From DALYJJ01 sp031969915 (GTDB lineage Bacteria; Acidobacteriota; Terriglobia; Bryobacterales; Bryobacteraceae): a stretch of 27,840 bases of DNA. This document shows positions 16,093-24,308 of this stretch, piece by piece (within the stretch, counting starts at the first letter, position 1; each line of letters begins with the position of its first letter). The translations under genes and the position numbers were made by a program. Below the pieces are notes generated by a model. That model worked only from the letters and a program-made list of their open reading frames with translations, made no database searches and had not been told where the DNA came from. The stretch covers positions 1 through 27,840 of the forward strand of contig DALYJJ010000082.1 in NCBI GenBank assembly GCA_031969915.1, read 5' to 3'.

Positions 16093-16428
16093 TCAGGCCT
16101 CCCTCATGACCAGGCCGATGGCCTTCACCAGCCGGTTGAACCCGGCCGCTTCCTGTTCCAGGTGCTTGCGGCCCGCGGCGGTGATGCGGTAAAACCGCGC
16201 CCGGCGGTTGTTCTCGGAGATGCCCCATTCGGCGCTCAACCAGCCCTTCACCAGCATGCGATTCAACGCCGGATAGAGCGAGCCTTCTTCGATCTCCAAC
16301 GCTTCTTGCGAAGCCGCCTTGATGCGCTTCGCGATGGCGTAGCCGTGGAGCGGCCCGGCGTTGAGGGTCCGCAGGACGAGCATGTAGAGAGTTCCGGGAA
16401 GGAACTCGGGTGTGCCTGGGGTTGTCAT
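16093..16428 (-). CDS. PadR-family transcriptional regulator
   Basis: A 111-aa winged-helix repressor. Its N-terminal segment FLPGTLYMLVLRTLNAGPLHGYAIAKRI, the recognition helix region EIEEGSLYPALNRM, and RRARFYRITAAGRKHLEQE forming the wing are all PadR hallmarks. The ATG at 16428 is 6 nt after AAGGAAG; longer in-frame readings lack any family sequence. The stop abuts the permease ATG with no gap, so the two are coupled. It is divergent from the RND operon across 68 bp containing a dyad that overlaps its own -10. Autoregulation, and possibly control of the pump, is the likely arrangement. The ligand cannot be read from the sequence. Confidence 0.94.
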   Translation of the reverse strand: MTTPGTPEFLPGTLYMLVLRTLNAGPLHGYAIAKRIKAASQEALEIEEGSLYPALNRMLVKGWLSAEWGISENNRRARFYRITAAGRKHLEQEAAGFNRLVKAIGLVMREA

Positions 16429-16434
16429 CTGCTT

Positions 16435-16478
16435 CCTTGTCTCAACTAGGTATAGCTGGGACAAGGGAGCGAAGTCAA
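16435..16478 (-). promoter_or_regulatory. padR-permease promoter with nested dyads (candidate PadR operator)
   Basis: On the minus strand TTGACT (16478-16473) and TATACC (16454-16449) sit 18 nt apart, a good sigma-70-like pair for padR. The -10 lies inside AGGTATAGCT (16448-16457, AG-N-TATA-N-CT symmetry). A wider inverted repeat, CCTTGTC at 16435-16441 and GACAAGG at 16460-16466, surrounds it. A repressor here would block padR transcription and could reach the divergent RND promoter. Confidence 0.6.
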
Positions 16479-16496
16479 GGGCGAGGCGGTACACTG

Positions 16497-17705
16497 ATGA
16501 GATTGAAACCGTCCAGATATTCACACCTGATTTTGCTCGCGGCGATTGCGGTTGTTACATGTTCGTGCGCGCGCGACGCGGCGGCCGATAAGAAGGGCGC
16601 CGGCCAGAAGAAACGAGCCGCCGCGCCCGTGCGGGTGGCGCAGGTTGAGCGTCGCGACGTGCCGTTCGAAGTCCGCGCGGTGGGGAACGCCGAGGCCGTC
16701 TCAGTGGTTGCGATCAAGTCGCGCGTTGCGGGGCAGTTGATCAAGATGCACGTCCGGGAGGGCGAGGACGTGAAAGCCGGCGCGCTGCTGTTGGAGATCG
16801 ACCCGCTGCCCTTCTTCGAACAGGTGCGCGCAGCCGAAGCGACGCTGGCGCGGGATCAGGCGTTGGAGAAGCAGGCCATGGCGGAGATCGAGCGCGCCAA
16901 GGCGCAGGCCGCGAATGCACGAGCGCAGTGGGAACGGTACCAGCAACTGTTGAAGGAAGGCATCGCGGCGCGCCAGCAGGCGGACGAGTTCCGGACCGCC
17001 GCGGCGGCAGCGGACGCGCAACTCAACGCCGTGCGGGCCTCGCTGGAGAGTGCGCGGGCGGCCATCCGCACGGATGAAGCGCGCCTGGCCCAGGTGAAGC
17101 TGGAACTCGGCTACACGAAGATCTACTCGCCGGTGACCGGCGCGGCGGGCTTCATCGCCATCAAGGCGGGCAACCTGGTGAAGGAGAACGATTCCGTATC
17201 CCTGGTGAACATCGCGCAGGTTTCGCCGATGTATGTCTCCTTCGCGGTTCCGGAACAATACCTGCCCGACATTCGCCGGTACGGCTTCAGCGGCGCCAAA
17301 CTGCCCGTCGACGCGCTGAACGAGGCAGGCGCTGTGCTGGCGCAGGGAATGCTGGAGGTGATCGATAACGCCGTCGACACCACGACCGGCACCATCAAGC
17401 TGAAAGCGAGTTTCCCGAATCAGGACCGCCGCCTCTGGCCGGGGCAGTTCGTGTCGGTGCGGGTGCGTCTGCGTGTCGACGCCGGCGCGCTCACCCTGCC
17501 CAACAGCGCCGTGAACTCGGGAGCGGAGGGACGGTTCGTTTGGATCGTGCGCGGCGACCGCACGGCGGAAATGCGGAAGGTAGCGGTCGCGAGAGTTCAC
17601 AATGACCGTACCATCCTGAGCGATGGCGTGCAGGAAGGCGAAACGGTTGTCACCTCGGGCCAACTCAGGGTCGCGTCCGGCGCGCCCGTGCAGGTGCTCC
17701 CATGA
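16497..17705 (+). CDS. RND efflux periplasmic adaptor (membrane fusion protein)
   Basis: Links an inner-membrane RND pump to an outer-membrane channel. The 402-aa product has a basic N-terminus, a hydrophobic core (LILLAAIAVVTCSC) with a probable, slightly non-canonical lipobox cysteine, then a biotinyl-lipoyl-like domain (VAIKSRVAGQLIKMHVREGEDVKAGALLLEID). A coiled-coil hairpin covers about 105-200 (many Ala/Gln/Arg heptads). A beta-barrel (GYTKIYSPVTGAAGFIAIKAGNLVKEND) and a membrane-proximal part (VDTTTGTIKLKASFPN, RLWPGQFVSVRVRL) follow. This is the AcrA/MexA/MdtA pattern. ATG 16497 is chosen because an in-frame start at 16410 would lie inside padR and spoil the signal. Its stop overlaps the pump start by ATGA. 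Confidence 0.93.
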   Translation: MRLKPSRYSHLILLAAIAVVTCSCARDAAADKKGAGQKKRAAAPVRVAQVERRDVPFEVRAVGNAEAVSVVAIKSRVAGQLIKMHVREGEDVKAGALLLEIDPLPFFEQVRAAEATLARDQALEKQAMAEIERAKAQAANARAQWERYQQLLKEGIAARQQADEFRTAAAAADAQLNAVRASLESARAAIRTDEARLAQVKLELGYTKIYSPVTGAAGFIAIKAGNLVKENDSVSLVNIAQVSPMYVSFAVPEQYLPDIRRYGFSGAKLPVDALNEAGAVLAQGMLEVIDNAVDTTTGTIKLKASFPNQDRRLWPGQFVSVRVRLRVDAGALTLPNSAVNSGAEGRFVWIVRGDRTAEMRKVAVARVHNDRTILSDGVQEGETVVTSGQLRVASGAPVQVLP

Positions 17706-20700
17706 ACTTCACCGACTTCTTCATACGCAGGCCGGTCGCGACCACGCTGCTCATGGCGGCGCTGCTGGTCTTCGGTCTCTTCGCCTACCGGACGCTGCCG
17801 GTGAGCGACCTGCCCCCCGTCGAGTATCCGACCATCTCAGTGTCGGCGGGGTTGCCGGGCGCGAGTCCCGAGACGATGGCCGCCACCGTTGCCACGCCGC
17901 TCGAGCGCCAGTTCTCCACCATCGCGGGCATTGACAACATGTCCTCCACCAGCGCGCTCGGCCGCACCACGGTCACCTTGCAGTTCGAACTCGACCGCGA
18001 CATCGACGCCGCCGCCCAGGACGTGCAGGCCGCGATCTCACGCGCACTGCGATCCCTGCCGCAGGATCTGCCCGCGCCACCTTCGTACAACAAAGTGAAC
18101 CCGGCGGACCAGCCCATCCTCTATATGGGCCTGAATTCCGATACGCTCACGCCCGCCGAACTGAGCGAATACGCCGATACGGCGATGGCCCAGCGCATAT
18201 CCATGGTGAGCGGCGTCGCGCAGGTGGAGGTATTCGGCCTTCAGAAGTATGCGGTGCGCGTGCAAATGGACCCGGACAAGCTGGCCTCGCGCGGCATCGG
18301 CTTCGACGAGGTGCGTGATTCGCTCACGCGCGGCAACGTGCTGCTGCCGTCGGGCGCTCTCTACGGCGACCTTCAGTCGTACACGGTGCAAGCGAACAGC
18401 CAGTTGCAGACGGCCTCCGGGTTTCGTCCGCTGATCGTCGCGTGGCGGAACGGGAGTCCGGTGCGCCTGGAGCAGTTGGGCCGCGTCATCGACAGCGTGC
18501 AGAACGACAAGACCGCGTTCTGGCAGAACGGCGTGCGCGGTGTGACGCTGGCCGTGCGCAAGCAACCCGGCACAAACACGGTGGCGGTGGTGGACGGCAT
18601 TCGCGAACTGCTGCCCAGCATCCGGAGCCAGATGCCGGCCGGCCTGAACCTGTACATCAGTTTCGATCGTTCGGAGACCATTCGCGAATCCATCGCCGAC
18701 GTGAAGTTCACCTTGATGCTCACCATCGCGCTGGTGATCTTCGTGATCTTCGTTTTCCTGCGGAATGCCAGCGCGACCGTGATTCCCAGTCTCGCCGTCC
18801 CCCTCTCGCTGATCGGCACGTTCGCCGTGATGTACCTGCTCGACTACAGCGTCGACAACCTATCCCTGATGGCGATGACTTTGTCCGTGGGCTTCGTGGT
18901 GGACGACGCCATCGTGATGCTTGAGAACATCGTGCGCCATCTCGAAATGGGCAAGACCCGCATGGAAGCGGCCATCGCGGGCGCGCGCGAGATCGGGTTC
19001 ACGATTCTCTCCATGACCTTCTCGCTGGTGGCCGTGTTCATCCCGGTGCTCTTCATGGGCGGCATCGTGGGCCGTTTGTTGAAAGAGTTCTCGGTGACCA
19101 TCGCTGTGGCGGTGTTGATCTCCGGGCTCATCTCGCTCACGCTCACGCCGATGCTTTGCAGCCGCTGGCTGCGGCGCGAAGAGGACGTGAAACACGGGCG
19201 CCTGTACCTGCTCACCGAGCGGGCTTTCCACGCCTTGCAGGAGTTCTACGCCGTGACGCTCCGCTTTGTGCTGCGCCACCGGTTTGCGACGGTGGTGGTG
19301 AATCTCGGGCTGGTGGCTCTGACGGCGTATCTGTTCGTGATCATCCCGAAGGACTTCCTGCCGGCCGAAGATATCGGCAACATTTTCGGCGGCACGGAGG
19401 CGGCGGAGGACACCTCCTACGCCGAGATGACGCGCCTGCAGCAGCAGGTGGCGGCGGTGGCCCGCAAGAACCCGTATGTGGAGTACACGTTCGCCGGCGT
19501 GGGCGGCGGGCCGCAAGGCGGAGGACAGAACTCGGGCTTTATGTTTTTGCGCCTGAGGGAGGCCAAACACCGGCCCCCGGCGTCTGTCATTCTCGACGAA
19601 CTGCGGCCGCAATTGGCGGCGATTCCGGGTGTGAATACCTTCATGCGCATTCCTCCCCTGATCACGATCGGGCAGCAGGGGCGCGCGGCGTACCTGGTAT
19701 CGGTTCTGGACACCGACACCAACACGCTCTTCGAAACCGCGCCGAAGCTGGAGGCGGCGATGCGCGCCCTGCCTTCCCTGCAGGACGTGGTCAGCGACTT
19801 GCGGCTGGCCAACCCACGGCTCACCGTGGACATCGACCGCGATCGCGCTCGCGCGCATGGCGTGACACCGGACAACATCGCGCAGACGCTCTTCAGCGCC
19901 TACGGCAACCGCCAGGTCTCCACCATCAACACCGCAACCAACGAATACGCGGTGATCCTGGAAGTCCTGCCTGAATTCCAAAAGGACCCGGCGGGACTTT
20001 CGCGGCTCTACGTGCGCGCCACCAACGGTGCAATGGTGCCGCTCTCGGCGGTGACCGTGGCTCGTCCGGGAGTGGCTCCGCTGAGCGTCAACCACTACGG
20101 CCAGTTGCCCGCCGTCAACGTCTCCTTCAACCTGCGAGCCGGCGCCGCACTGGGCGACGCCGTGGATCAGATTGAACAGGCGACCGCGAACCTCGGCCTG
20201 CCGGACACCACGCGCCTCCTCTTCCAGGGCACCGCCCAGGCGTTTCAGGAATCGCTCCGGAGTCTGCCGCTCTTGCTGCTGATGGCCATCGCCGTGATCT
20301 ATCTGTTGCTGGGCGCTCTGTACGAAAGCTTCATCCACCCGGTGACGATCCTCTCCGGGCTGCCCTCGGCGGGCCTTGGCGCGCTGATTACGTTGCTGCT
20401 GTTCAAGAGCGTGCTCAGCCTCTACGCGTTCGTGGGCTTCATCCTGCTCATCGGGATTGTGAAGAAGAACGCGATCATGATGATCGACTTCGCGATCCAC
20501 GCCCAGCGGGTGCACGGGCGCGATCCGTACGGAGCGATCGTGGACGGCTGCCTGCTGCGCTTCCGTCCGATCATGATGACCACCATGGCCGCGCTGCTGG
20601 GAACCCTGCCCATCGCCGTCGGCTACGGCGCCGGTGCGGAGGCGCGGCGCCCGCTTGGCCTGGCGGTGGTGGGAGGCCTGGTGGTTTCACAAGTCGTCAC

Positions 20701-20812
20701 GCTGTACCTGACGCCCGTCGTCTACCTCTATTTCGAGAGCTTCGAGGGCTTCTTCCGGCGCAGGAGCCGCAAGCCGGCCGTGGCTCCGGTGGAGGAAGCG
20801 CCGGTGCGGTAA
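17702..20812 (+). CDS. RND multidrug efflux pump, inner-membrane subunit (HAE1/AcrB type)
   Basis: A proton-antiport pump of 1036 aa, the usual HAE1 length. It opens with MNFTDFFIRRPVATTLLMAALLVFG (TM1) and has the periplasmic porter domain (VEYPTISVSAGLPGASPETMA, NVLLPSGALYG). The relay pair is Asp401/Asp402 in VGFVVDDAIVMLENI, with the matching lysines near 921-922 (GIVKKNAIMMIDFA). Two RND halves with six-helix bundles are visible, and it ends in an Arg/Lys-rich tail. The sequence looks nearest to MdtB/MdtC-like or other multidrug pumps, but substrate cannot be assigned. It overlaps the adaptor by 4 bp. No TolC-like channel gene follows; the next gene is on the opposite strand, so the outer-membrane partner must be encoded elsewhere. 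Confidence 0.96.
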   Translation: MNFTDFFIRRPVATTLLMAALLVFGLFAYRTLPVSDLPPVEYPTISVSAGLPGASPETMAATVATPLERQFSTIAGIDNMSSTSALGRTTVTLQFELDRDIDAAAQDVQAAISRALRSLPQDLPAPPSYNKVNPADQPILYMGLNSDTLTPAELSEYADTAMAQRISMVSGVAQVEVFGLQKYAVRVQMDPDKLASRGIGFDEVRDSLTRGNVLLPSGALYGDLQSYTVQANSQLQTASGFRPLIVAWRNGSPVRLEQLGRVIDSVQNDKTAFWQNGVRGVTLAVRKQPGTNTVAVVDGIRELLPSIRSQMPAGLNLYISFDRSETIRESIADVKFTLMLTIALVIFVIFVFLRNASATVIPSLAVPLSLIGTFAVMYLLDYSVDNLSLMAMTLSVGFVVDDAIVMLENIVRHLEMGKTRMEAAIAGAREIGFTILSMTFSLVAVFIPVLFMGGIVGRLLKEFSVTIAVAVLISGLISLTLTPMLCSRWLRREEDVKHGRLYLLTERAFHALQEFYAVTLRFVLRHRFATVVVNLGLVALTAYLFVIIPKDFLPAEDIGNIFGGTEAAEDTSYAEMTRLQQQVAAVARKNPYVEYTFAGVGGGPQGGGQNSGFMFLRLREAKHRPPASVILDELRPQLAAIPGVNTFMRIPPLITIGQQGRAAYLVSVLDTDTNTLFETAPKLEAAMRALPSLQDVVSDLRLANPRLTVDIDRDRARAHGVTPDNIAQTLFSAYGNRQVSTINTATNEYAVILEVLPEFQKDPAGLSRLYVRATNGAMVPLSAVTVARPGVAPLSVNHYGQLPAVNVSFNLRAGAALGDAVDQIEQATANLGLPDTTRLLFQGTAQAFQESLRSLPLLLLMAIAVIYLLLGALYESFIHPVTILSGLPSAGLGALITLLLFKSVLSLYAFVGFILLIGIVKKNAIMMIDFAIHAQRVHGRDPYGAIVDGCLLRFRPIMMTTMAALLGTLPIAVGYGAGAEARRPLGLAVVGGLVVSQVVTLYLTPVVYLYFESFEGFFRRRSRKPAVAPVEEAPVR

Positions 20813-20823
20813 TCGCGGTGGAG

Positions 20824-20859
20824 CGCTGCGTTGAGCCGCCTACCGGCGGCGGCGCAGCG
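20824..20859. other. Two-step hairpin between convergent genes
   Basis: CGCTGCG (20824-20830) pairs with CGCAGCG (20853-20859) and GCCGCC (20835-20840) with GGCGGC (20845-20850). It lies just after the RND pump stop and covers the stop codon of the convergent gene. No T-run follows on either strand, so any terminator role would be weak or Rho-assisted. Confidence 0.4.
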
Positions 20860-21982
20860 GCCCGGCCGTTTGGGGCAGGCTGGAACCAGGAGAGTGATCG
20901 ACGCGCTCTGGGCTCCCCGGCCCGAACACTCCCTCGGGCCGTTCGTTCGAGAACTCCACTTCCCACTTCGATATCCCTTTGACGAAGAGGCGTCCCCGTT
21001 GCCCGGCCAGCGAATCGGATTCACCCTGGTCCACACCCCAGATCTGCGGATAGTAGCCGGGTGTGAACCCGATGTCGGAGTCGTCCAGGATCTTCTCGGG
21101 CGCGGTCCAGGAGGCGGGGTCCGCGATATCGTTCGAGAAGGACAGATAGATTCCTTCCTGCGGCCAGTTGGTCCGGCAGCAGGCGCGATTCATCACCAGG
21201 ACATGCCGCTGGAGGAATGTGTTCCAGTGCACGGCCGGGCCCCAGAAGCTGTCCGCGCGAGAACTCACCCAGGATACGCGGGCCGGGAAGATCGGAGACA
21301 CCATACCGCCAACGCCGGGCTGATCCCACTCTCCTTCGGCGTACTTGAACACGGCGTTCAGAGGAAAATCCCGATCCTCAAACCGCATGCGCGCCACTGC
21401 CACGCCCTGCCGCTGCAAAGGCCCGCCGTAGTTGGTGAACAGGAAGTAGAAATACTCTCGTTCCCGATCCAGCACCACCGAGAAGTCCCCGTGCCCGCCG
21501 GCAAAATAGCCGTTCTCCGCGTTGCAGTCGGGAAGATCTCCCGAGGAGAGAATCACACCGAGGTCGACAAATGTGCGGCCGCCGTCTGTCGATTTCAGGG
21601 CCCCGATGACGGGCTCCGTCAGCTTTCGAAATCCGCACACGCTCTCCGCTTCGGGCTCGTGATGATACCAGGCGTAGACAACTTCGTCCGACTCCCGCCA
21701 CACAGACTCGATCCACAGTGGGTAGTGAGTGGCCGGGAACACCTCGGGAGCGTCGGCCATCGCAAGGTCGGAAAGACCTCCTCCGGCCATCCCAACTGGT
21801 TCTCCCGTGGATGTAAATACATTCAGAATTCCACCCTTCCAGAAGCCTGGACTATTGCCGTCGATGATTTTGGAAGGCAACCGAATCTCGTCGGCGCGCG
21901 TGATCTTGACCCACTGCGCGTGTGCAGGCAGCAGCGCTACGCACAAAAGGGCCAGAAACGGATTAAGAATTCGTAAACACAT
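20840..21982 (-). CDS. Secreted beta-propeller-like protein with Asp-box (sialidase/glycoside-hydrolase-like)
   Basis: A 380-aa exported protein. The signal peptide is clear: short basic start, core LNPFLALLCVALL, and a cut after PAHA at residue 22. The mature part has an Asp-box, STDGGRTF at 131-138, the loop signature of sialidase and BNR-type propellers. It also has bladed motifs such as GPAVHWNTFLQRHVLVMNRA and WPQEGIYLSFSNDIADPASW, which recall GH43-like or DUF4185-type propellers. The catalytic residues of a defined glycosidase family cannot be fixed by eye. Several Cys (Cys116, Cys153, the CC pair in RACCRTNW) may form disulfides. The start ATG 21982 has a weak AGGGG upstream. It is downstream of pilZ on the same strand. 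The role may be glycan binding or hydrolysis outside the cell; this is inference. Confidence 0.75.
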   Translation of the reverse strand: MCLRILNPFLALLCVALLPAHAQWVKITRADEIRLPSKIIDGNSPGFWKGGILNVFTSTGEPVGMAGGGLSDLAMADAPEVFPATHYPLWIESVWRESDEVVYAWYHHEPEAESVCGFRKLTEPVIGALKSTDGGRTFVDLGVILSSGDLPDCNAENGYFAGGHGDFSVVLDREREYFYFLFTNYGGPLQRQGVAVARMRFEDRDFPLNAVFKYAEGEWDQPGVGGMVSPIFPARVSWVSSRADSFWGPAVHWNTFLQRHVLVMNRACCRTNWPQEGIYLSFSNDIADPASWTAPEKILDDSDIGFTPGYYPQIWGVDQGESDSLAGQRGRLFVKGISKWEVEFSNERPEGVFGPGSPERVDHSPGSSLPQTAGPLRRRR

Positions 21983-22054
21983 CCGGCGACCCCTGGTAAG
22001 TAGGTGTTCGCCGGTTGAGAAAAGTTACCGAGGAAGTGAATCGATCTCGACCTG

Positions 22055-22414
22055 CTAAATCGTCAAGCCTCCCGCGCCCATCGTGCGGAATTCATACTGT
22101 TGAATCGAAATCGCGGCCAGTCCCTTCTCATAACGGACAATGCGCCCGCGCGCGATGAGTTTCAGAGCGCACTTGTCGTTGAGCTGCGCGGGCCAACTGA
22201 TGGCCATCTCAATGCGCTTGCCCGGAATCAGCATCTTCTCGGTGGTGAACAGGACGCCGCTGCTGCTGATGTTGACCGTGGTCCCGCTGCCCGCCTCGTC
22301 CGAGGCTTTCTTGCCGACGATGCGATAGCGCACTTCGCGTTCGATCGGATAACGCTCGGAACCGCGGCGCTCGAAATCGGCTTTTGCGGCGGCGACACTC
22401 TCGAAGAACATCAT
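22055..22414 (-). CDS. PilZ-domain protein, probable c-di-GMP receptor
   Basis: A 119-aa cytoplasmic protein that is essentially one PilZ domain. The two nucleotide-binding signatures are present: RxxxR as RGSER at residues 17-21 and NxSxxG as NISSSG near 48-53. They are followed by GVLFTTEKMLIPGKRIEMAISWP and GRIVRYEKGLAAISIQQYEF, the usual beta-barrel. PilZ proteins change motility, exopolysaccharide or secretion when bound to c-di-GMP. No diguanylate cyclase lies nearby. Two ATG codons are adjacent (22414, 22411) with AGGAG at 22430-22426. It is divergent from the exported RidA gene across about 128 bp. Confidence 0.9.
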   Translation of the reverse strand: MMFFESVAAAKADFERRGSERYPIEREVRYRIVGKKASDEAGSGTTVNISSSGVLFTTEKMLIPGKRIEMAISWPAQLNDKCALKLIARGRIVRYEKGLAAISIQQYEFRTMGAGGLTI

Positions 22415-22538
22415 GCGTGCGTTGGCTCCTATGTTAAAAGCATGAATCGTGACGGCAGGCGGAACAATAGTGCTAAGGTCTCAATTGGCGAAATGTACTC
22501 ACGTACTAAGGGCCCAACTTCCGTAAGGGGTTCGTGGG

Positions 22539-22544
22539 TATCAT
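22539..22544 (+). promoter_or_regulatory. Candidate -10 of the ridA-like gene
   Basis: TATCAT ends 7 nt before ATG 22552 and overlaps the alternative ATG 22543. If it is the true -10, translation would begin at 22552 on a leaderless mRNA. The -35 region is poor. Confidence 0.3.
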
Positions 22545-22977
22545 GACCAGTATGCACACGCGATTGCTCCTTGCCGTCCTCCTGTTGGCCGCGCTTCCGC
22601 TGCTGGCGGAGAAGCGGGTCATCCGGCCCAAGGGATCCAACCCGGCTGGACCGTACAGTCCGGGAATCCTGGTCGACGGGACACTGTATGCGGCCGGTCA
22701 ACTGGGCCGCGACGCGGCGGGCAAGTTGCCGGAAGAGTTCGAAGCGGAAGTGAAGCAGACCTTGGAGAACGTGGGCGTCATCCTGAAGGAAGCCGGCATG
22801 GGATTCGAGGATGTGGTTTCCGTACAGGTCTACCTCACCGATATGGATCTCTTCCAACGAATGAACCAAGTCTACACGACCTATTTTAGAGAACCGCGCC
22901 CGGCGCGCACCACCGTGGGTGTCGCCAAATTGGTGGGACCGGCGCGGATCGAGATCACGGTGACCGCGCGCAAGTAG
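22543..22977 (+). CDS. RidA/YjgF-family protein with N-terminal signal peptide
   Basis: RidA enzymes hydrolyse reactive enamine/imine intermediates made by PLP enzymes, normally in the cytoplasm. Here the 144-aa protein begins with a hydrophobic leader (residues about 5-22, TRLLLAVLLLAALPLLA) in front of a full RidA domain. That domain has NPAGPYSPGILVDGTLYAAGQLG, the Arg of PARTTVGVAKL equivalent to the substrate-binding arginine, and the Glu of ARIEITVTA. Both key residues are kept, so activity is plausible, but the location would be periplasmic. Starts at 22543 and 22552 are both possible; GTG 22534 is less so. The gene is convergent with rarA with no intervening base (22977/22978). The physiological substrate is unknown. 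Confidence 0.88.
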   Translation: MTSMHTRLLLAVLLLAALPLLAEKRVIRPKGSNPAGPYSPGILVDGTLYAAGQLGRDAAGKLPEEFEAEVKQTLENVGVILKEAGMGFEDVVSVQVYLTDMDLFQRMNQVYTTYFREPRPARTTVGVAKLVGPARIEITVTARK

Positions 22978-24291
22978 TCAGGGCTCCCGTTCCCGCCGCT
23001 TGCGGATCTCCTCCAGCCGCTCCGCGATCTTCTTCTCAACGCCGCGCTCCAGCGGTGCGTAGAAGCGCCGGCCCGACAAGGAGGGCGGCAGGCAGTCCAT
23101 CGCGGTGAGCGCGTCGTCGAATTCGTGTGCGTGCTGGTAGCCGCGGCCGTAGCCCCACTCCTTCATGGCGCGCGTGGGCGCATTGCGCAAGTGCATCGGT
23201 ACGGGCTCGGCCACGCCCGTGCGAACCTCCTCGCGGGCCGCGTTCAGGGCGCGGTAGGCAGCATCGGACTTGGGGGCGACGGACAGGTAGATGGCGATCT
23301 GCGCCAGGGCCTGATCGCCTTCCGGGATGCCGAGAAAGTGCACCGTTTGCTGGCAGGCGATGGCCAGTTCCACGGCGCGCGGGTCGGCCAGGCCGATGTC
23401 CTCGATCGCCATGCGCACCAGGCGGCGAGCGAGGTAGAGGCGGTCTTCGCCGGCCTCGAGCATCCGCGCCAGCCAGTAGAGCGCGGCATCGGGATCGCTC
23501 GACCTCACCGACTTGTGGAGCGCCGAGATGAGGTTGAAGTGCTCCTCGCCGCTCTTGTCGTAGAGCAGCGTCTTGCGTTGCAGCGCGTCCTCCACCGTCT
23601 CGCGCGTGATCCGGCCGTCCCTGGCTGCCGCCGCGGCCAGTTCGATCAGGTTGTAGGCCGCGCGCCCGTCGCCGTTGGCGTAGATCGCGATCTGCTCCAG
23701 CAGTTCGTCATCCACCGAGATTCCCAGCGCACCGAGGCCCCGCGCCTGGTCGGTCAGAGCCCGGCGCATCATGCCGGCGATCTCGGGAGCGGTCAAGGCC
23801 CGGAGCGCGTAGACGCGGGCCCGCGAGAGCAGCGCCGCGATCACTTCGAACGAAGGGTTCTCCGTGGTGGCGCCGATCAGCACGATGTCGCCTCGCTCCA
23901 CGTAGGGCAGGAACGCGTCCTGCTGGGCTTTGTTGAAGCGGTGAATTTCGTCGACGAACAACACCGTGCGGCGCCCCAGCCGCCGTGTGCGCTCCGCGTC
24001 CGCCATCACCGCCTTGATTTCCTTGATGCCGCTGAGCACCGCGCTGAAGGGAATGAAATCCGCTCGCGTCAGCCTGGAGATCAGGCGCGCGAGCGTCGTC
24101 TTACCCACACCGGGCGGGCCCCAGAAGATGAGCGAACTGAGCTGGTCGCTTTCGATCTGACGCCGTAGCGGCTTGCCCGGGCCCAGGATGTGCTCCTGCC
24201 CGACATACTGGTCGAGCGATTCCGGGCGCATCCGCTCCGCCAGCGGCCGGGGGCCGCTGCTCTCCGGCTGGGGAACGTCAAAGAGACTCAT
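22978..24291 (-). CDS. rarA: Replication-associated recombination protein A (MgsA/RarA, AAA+ ATPase)
   Basis: A clamp-loader-like AAA+ ATPase acting at stalled replication forks. The 437-aa product is the family's normal length. It begins with MSLFDVPQP and has PLAERMRPESLDQYVGQEH, Walker A GPPGVGKTT at 58-66, Walker B VDEIHRFN at 113-120, sensor 1 LIGATTENPSF near 138-148, and the RarA-specific C-terminal parts LLYDKSGEEHFNLISALHKS, EDIGLADPRA and PPSLSGRRFYAPLERG. The ATG at 24291 gives the family start; a longer in-frame reading would overlap the upstream methyltransferase. It lies 17 bp after that gene, so they are likely co-transcribed. Confidence 0.96.
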   Translation of the reverse strand: MSLFDVPQPESSGPRPLAERMRPESLDQYVGQEHILGPGKPLRRQIESDQLSSLIFWGPPGVGKTTLARLISRLTRADFIPFSAVLSGIKEIKAVMADAERTRRLGRRTVLFVDEIHRFNKAQQDAFLPYVERGDIVLIGATTENPSFEVIAALLSRARVYALRALTAPEIAGMMRRALTDQARGLGALGISVDDELLEQIAIYANGDGRAAYNLIELAAAAARDGRITRETVEDALQRKTLLYDKSGEEHFNLISALHKSVRSSDPDAALYWLARMLEAGEDRLYLARRLVRMAIEDIGLADPRAVELAIACQQTVHFLGIPEGDQALAQIAIYLSVAPKSDAAYRALNAAREEVRTGVAEPVPMHLRNAPTRAMKEWGYGRGYQHAHEFDDALTAMDCLPPSLSGRRFYAPLERGVEKKIAERLEEIRKRREREP

Positions 24292-24308
24292 CGCACCCGG
24301 TTCCCGCC

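Noticed and set aside
16429..16524. 32-residue extension of the PadR protein
   Set aside because: It crosses the promoter/dyad region; ATG 16428 has an AAGGAAG site and gives the standard PadR start.
18860..20515. 551-codon minus-strand open frame opposite the RND pump
   Set aside because: Low-complexity His/Arg/Gln-rich translation; the plus strand encodes an unbroken, full-length HAE1 pump.
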